64,000 nt of DNA, taken from assembly GCA_027493445.1 (NCBI GenBank), contig JAOSKU010000001.1, positions 1,042,501-1,106,500 on the forward strand, written 5' to 3'. A model generated the notes under the pieces. The model was not told the origin of the DNA and did not search any database. It saw nothing but the letters and a program-made list of their open reading frames with translations. Source of the DNA: Thermoleophilia bacterium. Lineage in GTDB: Bacteria; Actinomycetota; Thermoleophilia; RBG-16-64-13. A program made the translations under genes and the position numbers. Positions 8,905 through 18,080 of this stretch are shown piece after piece; within the stretch, counting starts at the first letter, position 1; each line of letters starts with the position of its first letter.

Positions 8905-9701
8905 TCAGACCCCCAAGGCGGCGCAGACCTCTTCCAACGCGCCCCGAAGCTCCGCGCGCGCGGCCCGATGGCCGAAAACCGGCGTGCACTCGGTCACGGA
9001 GGCCTCGCCGCTCCACACTTTCACGGCGAAGGCCAGGCAGGTCGGCTCTCCGCAGACCTTGCAGTTGGTTCCCGGCAGCCGCTTGAAGATCTCGAGAGCC
9101 GGGGGCGCTCACGCGTCAGGTAGTTCGGCTCGATCTCCTGGCGCCGGGCCCAGACCGACTCGACCAACCGGCGGACGCCTTCCAGGGTGCGCCACGCGTC
9201 CACCAGCTCGTCCGCTTTGGCTACGGTGACGCGCCGGGGATGAAGCGCCACCATCCGGTGCCCGTCCATGAAGGTGAGGACGGGTACGCGGGGATTGAAC
9301 GAGACCCGCTCCATCTCGGCGTTCAGGTAGGGCATGGCGGAAGAGAGATCGCCCGTCACCTGGGCGATGAGCCGTATCTTGCTCTGATCGGCCACGCAGG
9401 GCGCGAGCACGCTGATGGCTGCTTCTCCGAAAACGCCCTGCTCGGCGAAGGGCGGCTCGGTCTCCGGCACCGGGACAGAGGCCGGCCGGTAGTCCACCCA
9501 GCCGGCGCAGAGAAAACCGTCTTTACCGAGCCTGCTCAGCGCCTGGCGGCTCTCAGCCGCGGTGACCAGACCCGGTACGCCCACCAGCCGGAATCCCGGT
9601 TCGGGAGAGAGCAGCTCGTAGGGGATCTCGAGATCATCCATCAAGGCCCGTCCCCGCTCGGACTCCTCCCGGCTCCCGAAGGTGGTGACCAGCAGGTTCA
9701 C
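8905..9701 (-). CDS. DUF3343-like/4Fe-4S two-domain protein, apparent frameshift
   Basis: The N-terminal 80 residues resemble the DUF3343 (putative sulfur/selenium carrier) fold ([19 protein letters not shown]). A middle region with unknown function follows. A C-terminal PF04060 iron-sulfur motif ([17 protein letters not shown], then a fourth Cys; spacing CX2CX4CX16C) lies in another frame. One extra base in the G run at 9101-9105 joins the two parts ([16 protein letters not shown]). The GTG start at 9701 overlaps the acr3 stop as GTGA, so translation is coupled to the arsenite pump. Together with the next gene it adds two iron-sulfur proteins to the arsenic operon. Function unknown. Confidence 0.65.
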
Positions 9702-10846
9702 GACTCGGCGTCGCCCGGCGCCCTTCGCGGCTTGGTCACGACGTGAGGCTCCACCACCGTCGGACAGCCGAGATCGCCGCCGCCGGTGCTCGGTCCCACG
9801 GTGGCGTAGGCGGGCTCGCCCCCGAAGTAGCGCCGCTGGAAGTAGAGGGCCACGTTCACCAGGCTGATGAGCACCGGCACCTCCACCAGAGGACCGATGA
9901 CGGCCGCGAAGGCCTGGCCGGAGTTCAAGCCGAAGACGGCCACGGCCACGGCGATGGCCAGCTCGAAGTTGTTGGAGGCGGCGGTGAAGGAAAGGGTGGC
10001 GCTCTTGGAGTAATCGGCGCCAATACGCTTGCCCATGTAGAAGCTCACCAGGAACATCACCACGAAGTAGATTAGCAGCGGGATGGCGATCCGGACCACA
10101 TCGAGAGGCAGCTGCACGATGTACTCGCCCTTCAAGGAGAACATGACCAGGATGGTGAAGAGCAAGGCCACCAGGGTCAGGGGGCTGATCTTGGGGATGA
10201 ACTTCCCGTGGTACCAGTCCTTGTCCTTGAGGTGGATGAGGACGAAGCGGGTGAGGATGCCGGCCAGGAAGGGGATGCCCAGGTAGATGAAGACGCTTTT
10301 CGCGATCTCACCGATGGTGATGTCCACTTCGGTACCCTCTAGTCCGAACCAACCCGGCAGCACCGTGATGAAGACCCAGGCGTAGACCGAGAAGAAGAGC
10401 ACCTGGAAGACGGAGTTGAAGGCCACCAGCCCAGCAGCGTACTCGGTGTCGCCCCGGGCCAGCTGGTTCCAGACGATCACCATGGCGATGCAGCGGGCCA
10501 GGCCGATCATGATGAGCCCCTGCATGTACTCGGGCTTGTCGGAGAGCAGCAGGATGGCCAGGAAGAACATCAGAATGGGTCCTACGACCCAGTTCTGCAC
10601 CAGGGAGAGGCCAAGGATGCGGTAGTTGCGAAAGACCTCCCCCAGCTCCTCGTACTTCACTTTGGCCAGAGGGGGATACATCATGACGATGAGGCCCACG
10701 GCGATGGGGATGGAGGTGGTGCCCCAGGAGACGCGGGTGATGAGGTCCGACACCGAAGGGTAGGCCCACCCCGCTCCCACCCCGATGGCCATGGCCAGGA
10801 AGATCCAGAGGGTCAGGAAGCGGTCCAGGAAGGAAAGGCGGTGCAT
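9698..10846 (-). CDS. acr3: arsenite efflux permease Acr3
   Basis: The 382-residue protein has ten hydrophobic segments and the hallmarks of the Acr3 (ACR3/ArsB2) family: the [22 protein letters not shown] segment with the functionally important Cys, and [13 protein letters not shown]. It extrudes arsenite across the inner membrane and can be energised or assisted by ArsA. The ATG at 10846 overlaps the arsA stop as ATGA and is preceded by AAAGGAG, so the two genes are translationally coupled. The order arsR-arsD-arsA-acr3 is a classic arrangement. Confidence 0.93.
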   Translation of the reverse strand: MHRLSFLDRFLTLWIFLAMAIGVGAGWAYPSVSDLITRVSWGTTSIPIAVGLIVMMYPPLAKVKYEELGEVFRNYRILGLSLVQNWVVGPILMFFLAILLLSDKPEYMQGLIMIGLARCIAMVIVWNQLARGDTEYAAGLVAFNSVFQVLFFSVYAWVFITVLPGWFGLEGTEVDITIGEIAKSVFIYLGIPFLAGILTRFVLIHLKDKDWYHGKFIPKISPLTLVALLFTILVMFSLKGEYIVQLPLDVVRIAIPLLIYFVVMFLVSFYMGKRIGADYSKSATLSFTAASNNFELAIAVAVAVFGLNSGQAFAAVIGPLVEVPVLISLVNVALYFQRRYFGGEPAYATVGPSTGGGDLGCPTVVEPHVVTKPRRAPGDAES

Positions 10847-12657
10847 CAGGACTCCTTTGCCTGCGGTTCGTTTCGCCATGGGATCGAAGCCATTTGGAAA
10901 AGCGCCTCCCTGCCCACCGGCGCCTTCCCCTGCCAGGGCACGACGGCGAAGCGGGCGGCCAGTCGCGCCACTTTGCTCAGCTGATCCCCTTCAAGCTCCC
11001 GGCGCGCGCGAAGTACGACGTCAGTGACGGCCGTGGGCGTGAAGCTCTGGTTGACGACCCAGGCGAACGGCGAGATGCCCGCCCGCTCCAGGTCCCCCGC
11101 AAGCAGCGCAGCTTCGTTGACTGGGGTAGCTTCAGGCAAGGTCACCAGAAGCACCTTGGTGAAGCCCGGGTCCCGCAACCTGGGCAGCAGCGCGTGTACT
11201 TCGGGCGCCACCCGGCCGCTCTGCCGGCCCAGCTCCCGGTGGTAGGCGAGGGCGGCGTCGAGCAGGAGGATACTGTGCCCGGTGGGCGCGGTGTCGAGGA
11301 CCACGAAGCCCTCGCGGCCTTCCGCGACGGTCCGAGCAAAGGCCTGGAAGACGGCGATCTCCTCGGTGCAGGGAGAGCGCAGGTCCTCTTCGAGGAGCCC
11401 GCGGGCTTCGGAGCTCAGACCCGCCCCGGCTTCTGCCAAGACCTCGGACCGGTAGCGGGCCACCTCGACTTCGGGATCGATGCGGGCGACCGTGAACTCC
11501 GGCGGGGAGCCGTCGAGGGCCCGCTCCAGGCCGGCAGCCGGGTCGGTGGTGCTGAGGTGTACCGGGTGACCCCGATCCGCCAGGGCGAAGGCCAGAGCGG
11601 CGGCAATGGTGGTCTTGCCCACGCCCCCCTTGCCCATAGTGAGGACCGCCCCGTGACCGGCGGCGGCGATCCGCTCCACCAGTTCATCCAGGTTGGCCGC
11701 GTTCGGGGCGGTCCGCGAGCTCGGGCGGGTGCCGCCCCTGGGGCCCGCCCAGGACGCCGCCTCGTCTTCCCGCCAGAGGGCACGCAGCGCAGGGACGCCC
11801 AAGGGGGCATAGGGCACCAAGGGGAAGTCGGTCCGCTCGAGCTCCTTCAGGTCCGCCGGAAGGGAGGCAAGGGCCGCGTGCCCTTGCTCCTCCAGGGCCC
11901 AGGCCAGGGGATCCTCCCCTCCGCAGGCACGGAAGACGCCGTTCATGACCAGATGCCGGTTCGCGAGCCCCAGCTCGCGCAACTCGCCGCTGGTGCGGGC
12001 CGCCTCGGCAAGCGCGGCGGCCTCCGGTCGTGTCACCAGGACGAGGGTTGTCCGCTCCGCATCGGCAAGCGCCGCCAGGGTGGCTGCATAGAGGGCCTGC
12101 TGCTTCTCGAGACCGGCCAGAGGGCCCAGGCATGAGGCTCCCAGGGGGCTCGAGGCGAGAAAGTCGGTCCAGGCGGTGGGGAGCGTGAGCAGGCGCAGGG
12201 TGTGGCCGGTGGGCGCGGTGTCGAACACCAGGTGTTCGAATCCGGCCGTCGCCTGCGGATCCCCCAGAAGTCGCGAGAACTCGTCGAAGGCGGCGATCTC
12301 CACCGTACAGGCTCCGGACAGCTGCTCCTCGATGCGGGCCACGGACGCATCGGGCAGCACGCCCCGGTACGGGGCCACCACGCGTTCGCGGTAGGCGGCC
12401 GCGGCGGCGACCGGGTCGAGGTTGAGGGCGCTGAGGCCCGGTGCGCCTTCGACGGCGGTGGGCTCCCGACGCACCGCCGTTCCCAGCACGTCGCTCAGAT
12501 TGGAGGCCGGATCGGTACTCACCAAGAGGACCGGCCGGCCGGCGTCCGCTAGGGCAACGGCGGCGGCGCAGGCGATGGAGGTCTTGCCAACACCCCCCTT
12601 GCCGGTGAAGAAGAGGTGCCGAGTAGGATTCGAAAGGAAGCGAAGACGGTGGCTCAC
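10846..12657 (-). CDS. arsA: arsenical pump-driving ATPase ArsA, two-domain
   Basis: The 603-residue protein contains two homologous ATPase halves. Each has a deviant Walker A (GKGGVGKT near residue 19 and again near 340) and the [16 protein letters not shown] signature. ArsA is a cytosolic ATPase that receives As(III) from ArsD and drives Acr3 or ArsB. The GTG at 12657 overlaps the arsD stop as GTGA and leads directly into HRLRFLSNP before the first P-loop, so it is preferred over the upstream in-frame codon at 12702. Six-base G runs inside both P-loops are intact here, unlike in several neighbouring genes. Confidence 0.93.
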   Translation of the reverse strand: MSHRLRFLSNPTRHLFFTGKGGVGKTSIACAAAVALADAGRPVLLVSTDPASNLSDVLGTAVRREPTAVEGAPGLSALNLDPVAAAAAYRERVVAPYRGVLPDASVARIEEQLSGACTVEIAAFDEFSRLLGDPQATAGFEHLVFDTAPTGHTLRLLTLPTAWTDFLASSPLGASCLGPLAGLEKQQALYAATLAALADAERTTLVLVTRPEAAALAEAARTSGELRELGLANRHLVMNGVFRACGGEDPLAWALEEQGHAALASLPADLKELERTDFPLVPYAPLGVPALRALWREDEAASWAGPRGGTRPSSRTAPNAANLDELVERIAAAGHGAVLTMGKGGVGKTTIAAALAFALADRGHPVHLSTTDPAAGLERALDGSPPEFTVARIDPEVEVARYRSEVLAEAGAGLSSEARGLLEEDLRSPCTEEIAVFQAFARTVAEGREGFVVLDTAPTGHSILLLDAALAYHRELGRQSGRVAPEVHALLPRLRDPGFTKVLLVTLPEATPVNEAALLAGDLERAGISPFAWVVNQSFTPTAVTDVVLRARRELEGDQLSKVARLAARFAVVPWQGKAPVGREALFQMASIPWRNEPQAKES

Positions 12658-13040
12658 GAACAGCAGCCCCTTTGAGGGTCGACCGAGGAGGGGGCGCAAC
12701 ACCCGCCGGCAGTCGCGGGGGCGGACTCGACGCCCCCAGTGAAACCGCTTAGCCGCATCAGGGTTTCGCGGTCCGGATAGAGACTGCGGCTGACGATCTG
12801 CCCATCGACCAGCAGGAGAGGCAGGCAGTCGTTGCCTTCCCCCTCGAGGGCCTCTCGCACAGCCGTGTTCTCGGCGAAGGCGCCGGGTTGCTGAGCCAGG
12901 TTGAAGCGCTCCACCGCGACTCCCTTCCCGGCCAGCCAGTCAAGGTCGGCGGCGAAGCGGGCAAGCTCGGGATCGACCGAGGGCCCGCAGACCCCGGTGG
13001 AGCAGCACATAGGAGGGTCGAACACCTGGATGAGAGTCAC
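12654..13040 (-). CDS. arsD: arsenic metallochaperone ArsD
   Basis: The 128-residue protein has the functional Cys12-Cys13-Cys18 set of ArsD chaperones (PPMCCSTGVC) and two vicinal Cys pairs near the C-terminus (114/115 and 126/127), as in the plasmid R773 protein. It binds As(III) and hands it to ArsA, raising the ATPase's affinity for arsenite, and has weak repressor activity in the classic system. It lies 45 bases after arsR and overlaps arsA by four bases. Confidence 0.93.
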   Translation of the reverse strand: MTLIQVFDPPMCCSTGVCGPSVDPELARFAADLDWLAGKGVAVERFNLAQQPGAFAENTAVREALEGEGNDCLPLLLVDGQIVSRSLYPDRETLMRLSGFTGGVESAPATAGGCCAPSSVDPQRGCCS

Positions 13041-13085
13041 GGATTCACCTTTCTTCTGCGTCGCGTTCTTGGAGGATGGACACGA

Positions 13086-13430
13086 TCAGAGAGAGCCCAG
13101 CAGAGCCTTGAGTCGCCGCAGGCCGGCGGGCTCCAAGCAGTAGCAAACCTGGGGAGGATTGATCTCTCCGCGGATGAGGCCGGCGTCCTTGAGGATCTTC
13201 AGGTGCTGGGAGACGGTTGACTGCGCGAGCGGCAGCGCCTCGACCAGCTCTCCGCAGACGCATGTGTCGCGCTCGGCCAGGAGGCGCAGGATGCGCACCC
13301 GGGCGGGATGCGCGATGGCTTTGGCGAGCAGGGCGAGCTCACCGTCGGGGGCCTCCCCGTAGGGAGGCCCGCCGTCGGGAGCCGGGGGCGGGCACAGGTC
13401 TTCGCAGGGGTGGGGCGCACCGGGCTTCAT
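13086..13430 (-). CDS. arsR: ArsR-family arsenite-responsive repressor
   Basis: The 114-residue winged-helix protein has the ArsR signature (HPARVRILRLLAE, LAQSTVSQHLKILKDAGLI) and a DTCVCGEL metal-sensing motif at the start of helix 3, where the two Cys residues bind As(III). An extra Cys pair (CEDLC) sits near the N-terminus. It opens the arsenic operon. A promoter with -10 only about ten bases before the ATG and a palindrome across the start codon indicate autoregulation and a nearly leaderless mRNA. Confidence 0.92.
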   Translation of the reverse strand: MKPGAPHPCEDLCPPPAPDGGPPYGEAPDGELALLAKAIAHPARVRILRLLAERDTCVCGELVEALPLAQSTVSQHLKILKDAGLIRGEINPPQVCYCLEPAGLRRLKALLGSL

Positions 13431-13444
13431 CGTATTTCCACGAT
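13429..13444. promoter_or_regulatory. palindromic ArsR operator candidate
   Basis: The inverted repeat ATCGT-N6-ACGAT overlaps both the arsR start codon and the -10 element. ArsR proteins bind short palindromes of this kind over their own promoters, so binding here would block RNA polymerase. Inferred from position and symmetry. Confidence 0.6.
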
Positions 13445-13468
13445 AAACGAAGTCGCCCCGCGCGTCAA
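13440..13468 (-). promoter_or_regulatory. sigma-70-type promoter of the arsenic operon
   Basis: On the minus strand a TTGACG (13463-13468) lies 17 bases before TATCGT (13440-13445). A transcript starting six or seven bases after the -10 would begin only about three bases before the arsR ATG, so the mRNA would be leaderless or nearly so. Confidence 0.6.
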
Positions 13469-13534
13469 CCGCACGGCGGTGAATCGGCTACGGTCGCCCC
13501 ACATGCGTGGCCGGCCGTGGCCGGTCCGACCCGG

Positions 13535-14569
13535 TCAACTTAGCAGATAGTCACCCGGTTGTCCTCCGACGGCCAGCCGAGAGAAACCCGGGAGCCGCAG
13601 AGAGTGGACCCGCTCGAGCCTGCCCCGCGCGAGAACCCAATCTCCTCTCTTCGCTTGGTCGGCAAATCGGCCTCGAAAAGAGACGATCTGGCGCAGATCC
13701 TCGGTCGGGGTTCCCTCCAAGAAGCTCACCTCGACCACTGGATAGCAGCAAGGAGTGAACAGCGCTTCCCCTTGATCTTCCACCCGGGCGCGGATCAACG
13801 CTGGTTCTAGCGACTCATAGCGGGGATCCCCGTAGCGTTCCGCCACTTGATCGCGCCGCTTGACGAAGCGGATGAAGTAGGGTCGCCCACGGAAGCGTCC
13901 CTCGTTCACCTTGCGGGCTTGAAGCCGGGCGAAATCGATCGGGGAGAGTGGGGTGTCCGAACGATGCATCTCGTGGATGGCCGCGAGCTCATCACCCTGG
14001 GGCCGCCGCACGGGAGCCGATGGCTGGTCGAGCAGGTCGAAGAGAGCTCCGTGCACCGCCCGACTCTCCTCCTCACCGTACACAACGATGTCGATATCCG
14101 ACTCCGGGCGATGAAGGCCCAGAAGAACCGATCCGGACACACCCAAGGCCTGCAGTGGGACGCGGGCGGTGTCCCTCAGCAGCTCGGTCAGACCGAGGGC
14201 CGCTTCCTCCAGCTGATCGGCAGGGCCCCTGTCTGAGAGATCCTGCAGTCGACGGCGGGGGTCGTACACACACCGGATATCTTCCGTCGGAACGGCCTGC
14301 AGACGTACGCCGAACATCGGGTCGGATCGAAGATAGGTCGGCCACCGAGCACGAAGCGCGTCTTCCTGCTCTTCGAACCCATACACCCGCCGGTACCGCG
14401 CACCCTCGTGCTCCCGATCGCCCCCTCGGTCCGGAATGTACCTCAGATACGCGACGATCGCATCCGGAGGGTGGACTGTCCCCTTTACCGTGAAAATGAG
14501 ACCGTCTTTCGTTCTCAGGGCGAATCCTTCGACCGCCTCTTCGGCGTCCCCCGTGGGGCTATCCGGCAT
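13535..14569 (-). CDS. nucleotidyltransferase-fold protein (DNA polymerase beta superfamily)
   Basis: A nucleotidyltransferase core lies around residues 140-200, with the motif GVSGSVLLGLHRPESDID that supplies the G[GS] pair and two catalytic Asp residues. The flanking N- and C-terminal regions (for example YPVVEVSFLEG and a C-terminal barrel-like stretch) are unlike the minimal MNT antitoxins. Larger proteins of this plan occur in archaea, but I cannot assign a substrate. The ATG at 14569 has GAGGTG nine bases upstream; an alternative GTG lies at 14581. It is divergent from mfnB and adjoins the C1 module, where its role is unknown. Confidence 0.6.
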   Translation of the reverse strand: MPDSPTGDAEEAVEGFALRTKDGLIFTVKGTVHPPDAIVAYLRYIPDRGGDREHEGARYRRVYGFEEQEDALRARWPTYLRSDPMFGVRLQAVPTEDIRCVYDPRRRLQDLSDRGPADQLEEAALGLTELLRDTARVPLQALGVSGSVLLGLHRPESDIDIVVYGEEESRAVHGALFDLLDQPSAPVRRPQGDELAAIHEMHRSDTPLSPIDFARLQARKVNEGRFRGRPYFIRFVKRRDQVAERYGDPRYESLEPALIRARVEDQGEALFTPCCYPVVEVSFLEGTPTEDLRQIVSFRGRFADQAKRGDWVLARGRLERVHSLRLPGFSRLAVGGQPGDYLLS

Positions 14570-14646
14570 CCTGCGATTCACCTCGTGGACCGTTGTGACA
14601 AAATGGAGTATATCGAGCCCCGGACACCACGCGAAAGGCGACCGAC

Positions 14647-15357
14647 ATGCGGCTGCTGGTCAGTGTGATACACGAAGAGGAGGTGGCTCCCGCTGTCGCC
14701 GGCGGCGCCGACATCATCGACATCAAGAACCCCCGAGAGGGGTCCTTGGGAGCCGGCTTCCCCCATGTGATCAGGGCCGTGCGAGAACTCACGCCGCCGG
14801 GAGTGCCGGTGAGCGCGGCGATCGGCGACGCACCCAACCTGCCCGGCATGATGGCCCTCGCCGCGGCGGGAGCCGCCGCCTGCGGCGTGCAGTACGTCAA
14901 GGTAGGCTTGCTGGGGCCACGAGAGCCCTGCGACGCCCTACTTCTCCTGGCCGCGGTCTGCCGAGCCGCTCGCGAGCAGGACCCCGCCGTCCGGATCATG
15001 GCGACGGCCTACGCCGACGCGAACAAGGTCGGCTCACTTCCTCCGCTCGATCTGCCGGTTGTCGCCGCCGAGGCAGGAGTGGACGGGTGCATGTTGGATA
15101 CGGCCTCCAAGAACGGTGCCACCCTGCTATCCCTGCTCGGCGCCGCACAGCTGGAGGAGTTCGTGGCTCGGTGCCGCGGCGCCGGGCTCCTCTGCGCCCT
15201 GGCCGGCTCCCTGCGCGAGGACGACGTGCCACGTGTCCATGAGCTCGATCCGGACATCATGGGTGTGCGCACGGCGGCCTGCCGGGGAGGCCGCCTGGAC
15301 GGCCGGGTGGACCACGACGCGGTGCGACGCCTGAAGGATCGGATCGAATCAGCCTGA
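14647..15357 (+). CDS. mfnB: (5-formylfuran-3-yl)methyl phosphate synthase MfnB
   Basis: The 236-residue TIM-barrel protein belongs to PF04476. It forms the furan ring of methanofuran from two molecules of glyceraldehyde-3-phosphate. Lys27 in DIIDIKNP and a second Lys in LDTASKNG match the catalytic lysines described for MfnB. It is the only plus-strand biosynthetic gene at this end of the C1 module and converges with mfnE, whose frame overlaps its 3' end by about 100 bases. Confidence 0.88.
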   Translation: MRLLVSVIHEEEVAPAVAGGADIIDIKNPREGSLGAGFPHVIRAVRELTPPGVPVSAAIGDAPNLPGMMALAAAGAAACGVQYVKVGLLGPREPCDALLLLAAVCRAAREQDPAVRIMATAYADANKVGSLPPLDLPVVAAEAGVDGCMLDTASKNGATLLSLLGAAQLEEFVARCRGAGLLCALAGSLREDDVPRVHELDPDIMGVRTAACRGGRLDGRVDHDAVRRLKDRIESA

Positions 15358-15992
15358 TTCCATCGGTCCAGCCCGTCTCGAGCAGCTCGGCCAGCCGATC
15401 GGGCCGTTCCCCGTTGAGGATCCAAAGGTCGAGACGGTCACCATTCAGAAGAGGAGCCAGGTGGTCGTCCACCCCTTCCCAGGCCGCAAGCTGGTCCACG
15501 GTCATGGCGCCTGAAGATGGAGCACCCTTTCCCCCCACCGGGCTGCTGAGCCCTCTCCGGTCCTTCAGCAGTACCAGAAGAGTCGCCTCGGCAAGCCCGG
15601 CCACCCACGCCGCGATGGAGTCGGAAGTCACGCTCCAGCTGTGCGGAAGGGCATCCGCCTGCCTTAGAAAACCGAAGGGCAAGAGCACCGGCACGCTTCC
15701 CGTTTCCACCACCTCCCGAGCTTCCCCCATAGAGCGCACAAAGGTGCTCCCCGGGATCAAGTCGGCCAAGAGGTAGCCGTACTGATCCATCGCCAGAATC
15801 GCCATCCAGTGCGCCGCGCTATCGCCTAGCCCGAAACGCGCGTCGTACTGCCGGACGACGTCGGCAAATGCGCCTCCTCCCGGCACGATCAAGAGGCGAT
15901 GCCGCTGCCCGAGTTCCGCCACCTTCTCGCACAGAGTCCGCAGATGCTCCCCGCGACCCAGGCGCCCCCGATCTTGATCACGGCGTCCATCA
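15257..15992 (-). CDS. mfnE: MfnE-like amino acid kinase (furan phosphate kinase), frameshift near start
   Basis: The body has the carbamate/uridylate-kinase-like features LLIVPGGGAFADVVRQYD, DSAAHWMAILAMDQYG and SVTSDSIAAWVA. MfnE phosphorylates the aminomethylfuran phosphate intermediate of methanofuran synthesis. The first strand (ATG-ATG then DAVIKIGG) lies in another frame and joins the body as VIKIGG-R-LGRGEHLR if the C run at 15964-15968 (plus strand) is six long. The C-terminal 25 residues overlap mfnB on the other strand and look non-native, so the true stop may be nearer 15350. Confidence 0.72.
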
Positions 15993-17047
15993 TGACTCCC
16001 GTTCCCCCACCTCCCAGCCAGCAGACAGGCCGCAGCCAGGGCGGGGAGCGCCGTGCATCCCACGCCCCCGGGCACGTGCTCCGGTCCCAGGACCCCGAGC
16101 CTCAGACGCCGCCCCACCTCCGCCGCCACAAACGAGCCCGCGCCGGCCACGACCAGGGGGATCTCGTACGCGTTGTCGAGCCTCGAGAGGACCTGTAGGA
16201 GCCCTTCCGAGATCTGACGGAGCTGCCTCTCGTAGAGGTAACTCGCTATTTTCAAGACCTCTTCTTCACTAAGCATCTCGCCGTCCGCGCAGACCAGGCG
16301 GGCGAGCCGCTCGGCGGCCCCCGTAAGGGACCGGGCCCGGTTGTCCGGCGTGGGGCACGTGTACTCCTCGGGGGACAATCGGCCCAGAAGGAGATAGACG
16401 TCCGCCATCACCGTGAAGTACTCGGCCGCCACTCGGCACATCCGCCCCCGAACAGGTACCGCATCGGCCAGCGTGTTGGGGTTGGTACGCACCACCCCGG
16501 TGTAAACGAGCTCTCCGGAAGCAAGCCGGGCCAGATCGGTCCGTCCTTTCGCGACGACGCCCCCACCCCTGATGGGGATGATGTCCGTAGTGGTGCTCCC
16601 CACGTCGATCAGGATGCAGTCGCGGTATCGATCGGCCACGAAAAGAGCGGCGGCCACCCAGTTCGTGGCCGCGAAGTCCAGCGGTCGCCGGCGCGCCGAC
16701 TCCAGGGGCACGAGGTCCCCGGCGATGCCCAACACGTGTAACGGGTGGCCCGGAAAGACCCGCTCGATCTCGTCGAGGACGAAGAGCACGCCTTCCCGTT
16801 TCGTGCGGAAGGCATCGGAAAGCTCGGCAGTCATGGTCACGGCCATGGCCTCCCCACCCTGAATCCCCAGCTCGGCGGCCACCTCACCAAGAACCGCAGG
16901 GAGCTTGTCCGGTCCCTGCCAGATCTCGAACGGGCGGATGGCGGCCCGTACATCGTCGATCTCTCCCGCGCGCCACATCACGCGCGCACCTTTCACGTGG
17001 ACTCCGCCGATATCCCAGCCCACGGTTTCGCGCCTCTCAGAGAGCAT
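15257..17047 (-). CDS. H4MPT-linked hydantoinase/oxoprolinase-like protein, read as fused to MfnE
   Basis: As read, one 596-codon frame covers two proteins. Residues 1 to about 350 are an ASKHA-fold protein (VGWDIGGVHVKGA, LIDVGSTTTDIIPI, VVAGAGSFVAAEVGRRL) of the hydantoinase/oxoprolinase type found in the H4MPT C1 clusters of methylotrophs; its biochemical role is unknown. Beyond residue 360 the frame enters the amino-acid-kinase protein MfnE. The ATG at 17047 overlaps the mfnD stop by 11 bases. The fusion disappears if one G is restored at 15964-15968, which gives MfnE its own start at 15992, so two separate genes are more likely than a true fusion. Confidence 0.75.
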   Translation of the reverse strand: MLSERRETVGWDIGGVHVKGARVMWRAGEIDDVRAAIRPFEIWQGPDKLPAVLGEVAAELGIQGGEAMAVTMTAELSDAFRTKREGVLFVLDEIERVFPGHPLHVLGIAGDLVPLESARRRPLDFAATNWVAAALFVADRYRDCILIDVGSTTTDIIPIRGGGVVAKGRTDLARLASGELVYTGVVRTNPNTLADAVPVRGRMCRVAAEYFTVMADVYLLLGRLSPEEYTCPTPDNRARSLTGAAERLARLVCADGEMLSEEEVLKIASYLYERQLRQISEGLLQVLSRLDNAYEIPLVVAGAGSFVAAEVGRRLRLGVLGPEHVPGGVGCTALPALAAACLLAGRWGNGSHDGRRDQDRGRLGRGEHLRTLCEKVAELGQRHRLLIVPGGGAFADVVRQYDARFGLGDSAAHWMAILAMDQYGYLLADLIPGSTFVRSMGEAREVVETGSVPVLLPFGFLRQADALPHSWSVTSDSIAAWVAGLAEATLLVLLKDRRGLSSPVGGKGAPSSGAMTVDQLAAWEGVDDHLAPLLNGDRLDLWILNGERPDRLAELLETGWTDGIRLIRSDPSGVAPRRGPPGRPGGLPGRPPCAHP

Positions 17048-18080
17048 CGAGCCCCTCCTTTCCGAATGCGGCCTCCCCCGTCGCGACGACGGACTCCGGA
17101 AGTACGGCCTCTCGACAGGAACGCCAGATCGCCTCGGCGAGGTTGACGTCGACCACCCGGCGGAGCCCGACGTAAGAGGTGGTCAAGCGAGGGTTGATCT
17201 CGATCAGCGAGCAGCCCGCGTCGCCCAGTATGAGATCCACCCCCACGTAGCCTCGTAGACCAGGCACGAGAGCCACGGCGCGCCGGGCCAGATCCAACGC
17301 CTGGGTGCGCCGGTCATGAGAGGCGAACGCAACCCCTCCCCGGTATTCGAACGGGATACCGGTCCGCACCCATTGCTCATTCAGACCGAGCGCCACCGCT
17401 TCCCCTCCGCCAACGAGCAGGGAGACGCTCGCGTGGGTGCCCGCGACGTATCGTTGGAGCAGGAAGGACTCCGCCTGCCGAAGAACAGGTTGAGCAAGGG
17501 CTTCTTCGAGCACTTCGGCACCGGGAACCAAGCCAACCCCCTCGCACCCTGCGCCGTCAATCGGTTTGACCACCAAGGGAAACCCCAACTCCGTAGCATC
17601 TCTGAACGCCTCGGCGTGGGTCGTACACACCGTCGCAGGAGTCGGCAGGCCGGCCTGGACGAAGCGCCGATGGCACTCCCACTTGTCCGCCGCCACGGCC
17701 ACCCCCTCGGGCCGGCTCCCCAGCAGGAACGCGCCCGCGTTCTGGATGATCGCACTGACACGTTCCAGCGTCCCCCCGCTCTCGGGGGCGATGACGACCG
17801 CTGCCTCGCACTGCCTCGCCAAGCCGACCAGCCGCGTAGGATATACTGCCGGCTCGAGAACGATGACCTGATCCGCGGGAAGAGAGACGCCGGCAAGGCG
17901 ACGATCGAGGGTGGTCAGGACCGGAAAACGTCCCCAAGCCCTGAAGTCGTCCAACACGGCCCGCAGCATCGCCAGCCCTTCCCCAGCCAACGACTTCGGC
18001 AAGACTGGGCCGGCCCAGCCACCGCCGCTTACGAACTCGTGCACGAGAATCGGCCAAGGAGAGGACGGCATGGACATCAT
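17037..18080 (-). CDS. mfnD: tyramine--L-glutamate ligase-like ATP-grasp protein (MfnD)
   Basis: The 347-residue ATP-grasp (PF02655) protein begins with ILVHEFVSGGG, the characteristic opening of MfnD. It has the ATP-grasp lysine in FPLVVKPIDGAGCEGVG and the metal-binding ending SLIEINPRLTTSYVG. MfnD joins glutamate to tyramine in methanofuran synthesis. ATG codons at 18080, 18077 and 18071 are all possible. The gene is divergent from, and overlaps or abuts, the HisA-like gene starting at 18070, so the two promoters must lie inside the opposite coding regions. Confidence 0.82.
   Translation of the reverse strand: MMSMPSSPWPILVHEFVSGGGWAGPVLPKSLAGEGLAMLRAVLDDFRAWGRFPVLTTLDRRLAGVSLPADQVIVLEPAVYPTRLVGLARQCEAAVVIAPESGGTLERVSAIIQNAGAFLLGSRPEGVAVAADKWECHRRFVQAGLPTPATVCTTHAEAFRDATELGFPLVVKPIDGAGCEGVGLVPGAEVLEEALAQPVLRQAESFLLQRYVAGTHASVSLLVGGGEAVALGLNEQWVRTGIPFEYRGGVAFASHDRRTQALDLARRAVALVPGLRGYVGVDLILGDAGCSLIEINPRLTTSYVGLRRVVDVNLAEAIWRSCREAVLPESVVATGEAAFGKEGLDAL

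Noticed and set aside
15257..17047. A genuine hydantoinase-MfnE fusion enzyme
   Set aside because: The fused frame loses the kinase's first glycine-rich strand, while a separate ATG-ATG start with the proper strand exists one base out of frame.
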